Source: Mytilus trossulus (lineage: Eukaryota; Mollusca; Bivalvia; Mytilida; Mytilidae). Taken from it: a DNA stretch of 64,000 nt. The notes under the pieces were generated by a model. It was not told where the DNA came from, searched no databases, and saw nothing but the letters and a program-made list of their open reading frames with translations. The DNA lies in the NCBI RefSeq assembly GCF_036588685.1, contig NC_086374.1:20762886-20826885 (forward strand). The letters run 5' to 3'. Both the position numbers and the translations under genes were made by a program. Shown here piece by piece: positions 58,759 to 64,000 of this stretch (position 1 is its first letter; every line of letters begins with the position of its first letter).

Positions 58759-61700
58759 TCAAGTGACATCCTCAGTTTGTGCACTTTCTAACTTCTCCCC
58801 AGTGTTGCCTTGATTTTTAAGAAGACCAATATAATTTTGAGCCATGTTGGTCCACAAATATTTTTCTACTTGTACCTACAAATAGAAAATATAGAAACTT
58901 CATGTATATGTTACAAAAATTTGAGATCAAATCTTAAACCTATGCAAACAGTCACTTGTATTTTACTGATGTTTTTATTTTGTTTTTAGTATCTGAATAT
59001 AACACATCACAAGCATGGTGGAAGTGTTTATTCTTGTTATAAAACTTTCATATACATAGACAAGGACATATATTAGTTGTTAGTTATACGTCCTTGACAT
59101 AGAGTAGCGTCAAAAACTTGTCAAGCCAGAGTTAAATGTATATTTGCATAATTCCAATTATCAAAGGTTTAGGTCTAAACATATATTTCCAACAAGAACC
59201 CCCAGTAACATAAATAAAATAATATGTGGTATCATTGACCTAGCACTAGTATTTCACCATAAATTGACCTAATCACAAACTTTTTTTTTAAAATTCATTG
59301 TTGATGTTGCTGGATGTGAGAATAAACAGTAGTCAGATTTATGTATAAACCAATACAGGAAAATCAAATATGATAGACAGCAACTCACAACAACCACTGA
59401 ATTACATGCAATTAGATGACATAGTTCTGCATGTCATGACAACTTTAAAGTGATATCATTAGAGAGATCCAGTTTCAGGACCATTTTAAATAAATAAATT
59501 TAAGTTTGATAATGAATGGATAAACACAAATCCATTGTATGTATACAACAAAATAAATTCACAAAACAAGTATATTCGGGAGTTTCTCGCTACATTGAAG
59601 ACCCATTGGTGGCCTTCGGTTGTTGTCTGCTCTATGGTCGGCTTGTTGTCGCTTTGACACATTCCTCATTTACTTTCTTAATTTTATATGTTGAATACAA
59701 ATGTGAATATCACTTCAGTATACTCTGAAGGCAGTTGTATGATCAAAAGACTGTACCTTTATAATAAATTATTTATTTTCTTGTCAAAATCTTCACTGAA
59801 ATACTTCTAGCTTTATCAATGGACTCACAGTTATCATTGACTACTATACTTAATATTACCTGACATATATGGTCTCTGGCTAAAGCAGGGAATTTACAAA
59901 ACCTTTTTAATGATTTTATCAGCTGTTTACTGGTATTATACAGGTAAACATCTACAATAACAAAAAAAGTGCATAAAATATTTTATGAATATAAATGGCA
60001 TTGCCTTTAATTGTTTTTTTTTATTGTGTTGTTACATCACTTTCCCAGGTAAGAGAGAGGCTTATGTCCAAAGTGGAGAACCTATAACTCAGTGGATGTT
60101 GTGGGCTGCTGTGTATTACAATTGTTTTTCTTTTTACTGTCTTCTAAATAGATCAGGCAGTTCTTTTTCTTTCTTTTCCTATACTGTATACCGGTATATG
60201 TGTTTTGATCATAGTTGAAGGCAATACTATGACCTATAGATGCATGCATGCACATAATAGACTTTTGTTGAATAGTTTCCTCATTGGCACTTATTCCACA
60301 TCGTCTTATTTTTATATTAATCCACATTGATCATTATACAGGGATAAAATAACGTTTATCTGAATTCAAAAATCATTTGTGAATGAAACATAGGATTTAA
60401 GCAAAAGTACTGCTGTTATCAGGTTATCTGAAATGAGGTTAAGAACGTGACATATATGTGCTCTGATTAGGTTAAAAACAATATACCTGGAAATATTTCA
60501 GGATAAACAAGTCTATTTGGACACATTGGGTAGCAACCATAATATACAGCTTCTAACCTATAATAAAAATATCAATACTGATCCATTAAAATCGTTCATT
60601 AAATTATCACTACAGGTATATTGCATATTGTAACATGTTTAAATGAAACTGTATTGCACATGCATAAACATACAATACATCAAATAACATATATTACATG
60701 ATATAACACAAGGAAAGGTAGCAGAGAGCAAAAACTATGTCAAATGAAAAGTTGTGAGACTTATCACATTTAACATTGGTCTGAAAAGCTTAAGATTGTT
60801 TTTTGTTTGAATTTATTGTTGTCCAGTAAAAGTTTAACAGTATCTGTTTCAGCATGTAAACTAATACTAATAGTTATCAAAGGTACCAGGATTATAATTT
60901 AGTATGCCAGATGCGTGTTTCGTCTACATAAGACTCATCAGTGACGCTCATATCAAAATATTTATAAAGCCAAACAAACTAAATTCTCCAAATAAGGTTT
61001 TATATAGACAGCCCTCCATCTATGATTTTTTGTATTAGCCTCCCCATGTTTTATTTAAACCCAAACAATTGATATTATGGAAATGTTCTCAGTATACTTA
61101 CATGGAAACTCCAAAAAATTCATGTAATGCAGTTGATACTACTACATCAGCTGACTTCAGTATGTCAATATAGTCTGTTCTGCTCTTCTGGTAGCCCCAA
61201 TTTACTATATGTCTTTCTAACTTCTCTTTTGCACTATCAAATACCTCTAAATTCATAAAATACAATGTTAATTACCTCTAAATTCATAAAATTCAATGTT
61301 AAATAGCTATAAATTCATATAATTCAATGTTCAATACCACTAAACTTATAAAATACAATGTTAAATACAGCTTAATTCATATATATATATAGATGTCCCC
61401 AGACTCAGTCCAAATTATAAAAATCAAACCACAAATTTTAACATGAAATGCAACATTTTATTAATTATTCAAAAATGTTGTATTGAAATTTGGGAATTTG
61501 ACCTAATTTTAAAGGAGTAAAGGGTACCTTTGGTACAATCCTACAGGTAGTCACATATAAGATATTTTAAATCCAGAGGCAGAGACATTTGAATCCATGG
61601 GTTGAATTTGTCGCTCAATGTTGTGAGAGTTACATCATAGAAGGTGTGACGTCAATGTGACTCATTTGCATAGCTATGTAAGTATCGACAATGTGGCAGC

Positions 61701-63656
61701 CAAGGGATAATAAAATCCTTAGTGGATTTAATCTATTACAGACATCATGGAAAATCTACCAAATTTGATGTTTTACAAGGAACAACCAAGGAAAACATTC
61801 TTGAAGTTCCCTGGTGAAATGGGTAGACACGTCTAGGTATTGGTAAGCAACAACCTGGGGAAAAGACATTCAACATATCAAATAATCAACTGAGATCATT
61901 AGCAATCAAATTTACAAAAACAATTGATAGAGAGATGAACATAGTGACAACTACAAGTTCTGTGTGCATCCTTCATCTGTTGCAGTTATTACCTGGTATA
62001 TCTGTAAACTGTTCACCAAGGACAGACAAATTAAATTCACTTCCGCTTTCAGATAATGATGTCACAACCTCAAAGAATGTATCTGGATCTTTGTCATGCT
62101 CCCTGCAAAATATTCATAATTGTCCTCAAATTTGTGAAATTAATCATCAAATTACATTTTTCTTCACTTTTATACAGGGTATTTGCAAATAAATATTGTT
62201 TGGAAATACAGGTACAAAACCTTACAAGTTGCAGTTAGTTCATAATTCTTAAAAGCAATGACATAGTATTTGGTAAATCAAACAAAATGCAATGAATTTT
62301 CCATCATTTGAATAACAGAAGGAATTTGCAATTTCATTATAAGCATGTCATCAGGAACAAAAAATAAACTCAATTGTTAGTCACTATAATATAACTATAA
62401 AGCAAATTTTTTGTATGTTCAATAAAAATCTAATTGCATCATAATCACTCAACCAAAAGATATTAAACATAAATCTAAAATTAAGATTTTTCAGCTAAAT
62501 CAAGGACATAACAAATAAGCCATGTGAGTCTTGAAACTAAAATAATAATATGATAATTAAATATTTCCGTACAATTTGCAAGTTTATAATCAAATGACAC
62601 ATACATATCCTAAATTGAATTTACTATTATCATGATTATTGACATAACTATGTTAAGTTTCTGAGATCCAGATTATCTACGACTGAAACAGGATGACTGT
62701 TACATAAAATGAAATAAGAGTTATAGGACATATGTAGCATTTCAACCAATTATAAGATATATAATACTGATATATGTATTTACCATCTGTGTGCCCAAAC
62801 AATATGAAGTGGCTTCACAGGGCTACCATGATTTGCTTCAGGTGAACGGGGGTCTTCTGCACATGTCAAGTTGACTTCCTTATAATTTGTGTATGAGTCC
62901 TGTGATTCAATCAGCTGATCTCTGATTTGACATTTGCTATCTGATAATACATTATCAGTGTTGGTCTTATAAGCAGATGATTCTGGCTTCAAGCCTTCTA
63001 TTGATTGATCACCATTCCTGACTAAATAAGACAATAAATATCAAGAAAAATGAAATCAATTGAGCAATAGACATTAACCTATTGCATATAATTTAAATTT
63101 TAAAACATAAGGTATTTGGTTGGATCTGGTCTGGAATTGAAAGTCTTCCAACAAAGTCTAAAAAAAAGATGTTTTCATTGGTCAAAGCTCATGTATGTGC
63201 TGCCATATTCATTATTGGTTTATTCCAGTGTTCTCCTCACATTATCAAAACTTGAGTTCAGACTAGAGTTTTTATAAACATTTAATATTTAGAATTACAA
63301 AATGTCAATTTTGGCTGTTCTTGTGTTTGCAGTAAAAAATAATGCAAATGCTATTCTTGAATGTAGTAAGTAATGACTGAAGATTATAATAATTAACTTT
63401 TTTTAGACATAATATTACCTGGAAAGTACAATACCTGACATTACACTACTATAAAGGTAACAAAAAAATTTCAAGTCCTGACATTAAATTACCTGGAAGG
63501 TCCAAGGGAAAGTACAAGACCTGACATTTTGGTCTGATGACATCTTCTAATGTCTTGGGTCTGTGATCAGGTATTAAGTTCAGAAAGGTCTTAATCGATG
63601 ATAAAAATGATTCCATGTTGTATTTGGAATTAAAAACCACAGTATCAGCTACCATA
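58759..63656 (-). CDS. GTDC1: GTDC1/QTMAN, tRNA-queuosine mannosyltransferase, C-terminal part
   Basis: Seven exons in transcript order: 63493..63656, 62784..63021, 61993..62102, 61102..61246, 60487..60557, 59860..59951, 58759..58875. All phases fit and give about 311 residues to the stop. The 5' exons lie beyond the right edge, and the first exon here starts with the last base of a codon. Family blocks: [56 protein letters not shown], and [18 protein letters not shown] with the E-x7-E motif of retaining GT4 (GT-B) enzymes, then [12 protein letters not shown]. Human GTDC1 (QTMAN) mannosylates queuosine-34 of tRNA-Asp from GDP-mannose in the cytosol. The second exon encodes a Ser/Asp/Glu-rich insert of about 65 residues that is likely disordered and variable between species. 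The C-terminal tail after [12 protein letters not shown] is polar. Confidence 0.93.
59061..59096 (-). repeat. 36-bp hairpin element, copy b (GTDC1 last intron)
   Basis: On the minus strand it reads 'caaggacgtataactaacaa', then 'ctaatatatgtccttg'. It differs from copy a (52262..52298) by one deletion and one substitution. Both copies lie in introns, in the same orientation relative to the host gene. Confidence 0.8.
59580..59700 (+). repeat. Dispersed repeat fragment (family R2)
   Basis: 'ggttgttgtctgctctatgg', then 'cgctttgacacattcctcat' and 'tttctt.aatttta', the reverse complement of the R2 end at 48150 and 54893. It lies in the GTDC1 last intron. Confidence 0.6.
60060..60317 (+). repeat. 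Diverged dispersed repeat copy (family R1)
   Basis: 'ggagaacctataactcagtg', 'gttgaaggcaatactatgac' and 'tttcctcattggcacttatt', then 'ccacatcgtctta', in the GTDC1 intron before exon 6. Confidence 0.6.
60875..60990 (+). repeat. Dispersed repeat fragment (family R3)
   Basis: 'gttatcaaaggtaccaggat', 'tataatttagtatgccagat' and 'catcagtgacgctcatatca' match 46270..46380. Confidence 0.75.
61241..61385 (-). repeat. Minisatellite, ~31-bp period, seeded on the GTDC1 exon 61102..61246 acceptor
   Basis: Four to five units of 'acctctaaattcataaaa' plus 'caatgttaa'. The first unit is the functional acceptor itself (minus strand 'gaatttag|aggtat'). The second unit keeps 'gaatttagaggtaatt'; later units have lost the AG. 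Confidence 0.8.
63416..63500 (-). repeat. Partial duplication of the GTDC1 exon end and splice donor
   Basis: 'attacctggaaagtacaat', then 'acctgacattac' at 63416-63447, resembles 'attacctggaaggtccaagg', 'gaaagtacaag', 'acctgacatt' at the true donor (63489-63527). On the minus strand it offers a second 'ccag|gtaat' donor about 75 bp downstream. Confidence 0.55.
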
Positions 63657-64000
63657 CTGTAATATAAAATAAAAGTTTACTATGATTTGTTTAATCTGTT
63701 ATGAACAAATTAGGTAAAAATTTTCCTTTTTAGTGTTCATAAGACACATGATTTGTAGTAAAAGAAGCTATTACAAATTATACAATAAATATCCTTAAAG
63801 CATTTAAACTGTCAATCGTGATTTAGAGGTCTTAAATAATAATCTGTTACCTTTATTTTTGAAAAGAATTAGATATCAAACATGATCTGTTTTTATTGTT
63901 GTGAAGAAAATGTACTTTTTATTGTCATGCACCAAAAATGACCATTTATGTCATTTGGCAACGTTTTTTTTTATCATTATTCACCATTAAGGTAACCTCA

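Overview
The window is animal (eukaryotic) nuclear DNA, most likely from a marine bivalve of the mussel type (Mytilus). It is AT-rich. Genes are split by GT-AG introns of 0.3 to 2.5 kb, AATAAA poly(A) signals are present, and several dispersed repeats resemble families I associate with mussel genomes (for example the element ending in 'caatcataccacatcttc'). The species call is inference. The gene calls rest on spliced reading frames that I assembled by hand from exon phases and splice sites.

Region 1 (1-21,290, minus strand) is a tandem array of about 20 units of 1,091-1,095 bp. Each unit holds one 687-bp exon that starts and ends in phase 0, so any number of units can be spliced together in frame. 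The exon encodes 229 residues: the C-terminal half of a Cys-bounded domain, then a Thr/Ser/Pro-rich mucin-like linker, then the N-terminal half of the next domain is completed across the splice (in transcript order: half domain, linker, half domain). The 5'-most copy (20919..21286) is shorter and joins unique sequence. The array runs off the left edge of the window. The part seen would add about 4,470 residues to a giant secreted or surface protein. Units fall into A, B and C subtypes and in the middle alternate A-B as a 2,187-bp higher-order repeat.

Region 2 (21,290-30,450) has no intact gene. It holds a minisatellite built on a splice-donor motif, a decayed two-exon gene fragment, and many dispersed repeats.

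Region 3 (30,459-44,324, plus strand) holds two tandem paralogues of a cation-dependent mannose-6-phosphate-receptor-like type I membrane protein. Each has seven coding exons with identical intron phases. Eight luminal Cys, a single membrane segment and a short cytosolic tail with a C-terminal YxxI signal are shared, but glycosylation sites and ligand-pocket candidates differ. They would sort cargo in the Golgi-endosome system.

Region 4 (44,325-49,600) is a graveyard of retroelements: a SINE, a Penelope-like reverse transcriptase remnant, a LINE reverse transcriptase remnant carrying a perfect palindrome, and a long fold-back element.

Region 5 (49,634-54,238, plus strand) is PYM1, the factor that disassembles exon junction complexes, in three exons. 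A piggyBac-type MITE with TTAA target sites lies in intron 1. Region 6 (54,240-58,750) is repeats. Region 7 (58,759-63,656, minus strand) is the 3' part of GTDC1/QTMAN, the tRNA-queuosine mannosyltransferase, in seven exons with its 5' exons beyond the right edge. PYM1 and GTDC1 are convergent.

A recurring theme is tandem duplication centred on splice junctions: whole exon-intron units in the array, donor-like minisatellite units at 21.7-22.2 kb, acceptor-like units at 61.2-61.4 kb, and a partial donor duplication at 63.4 kb.
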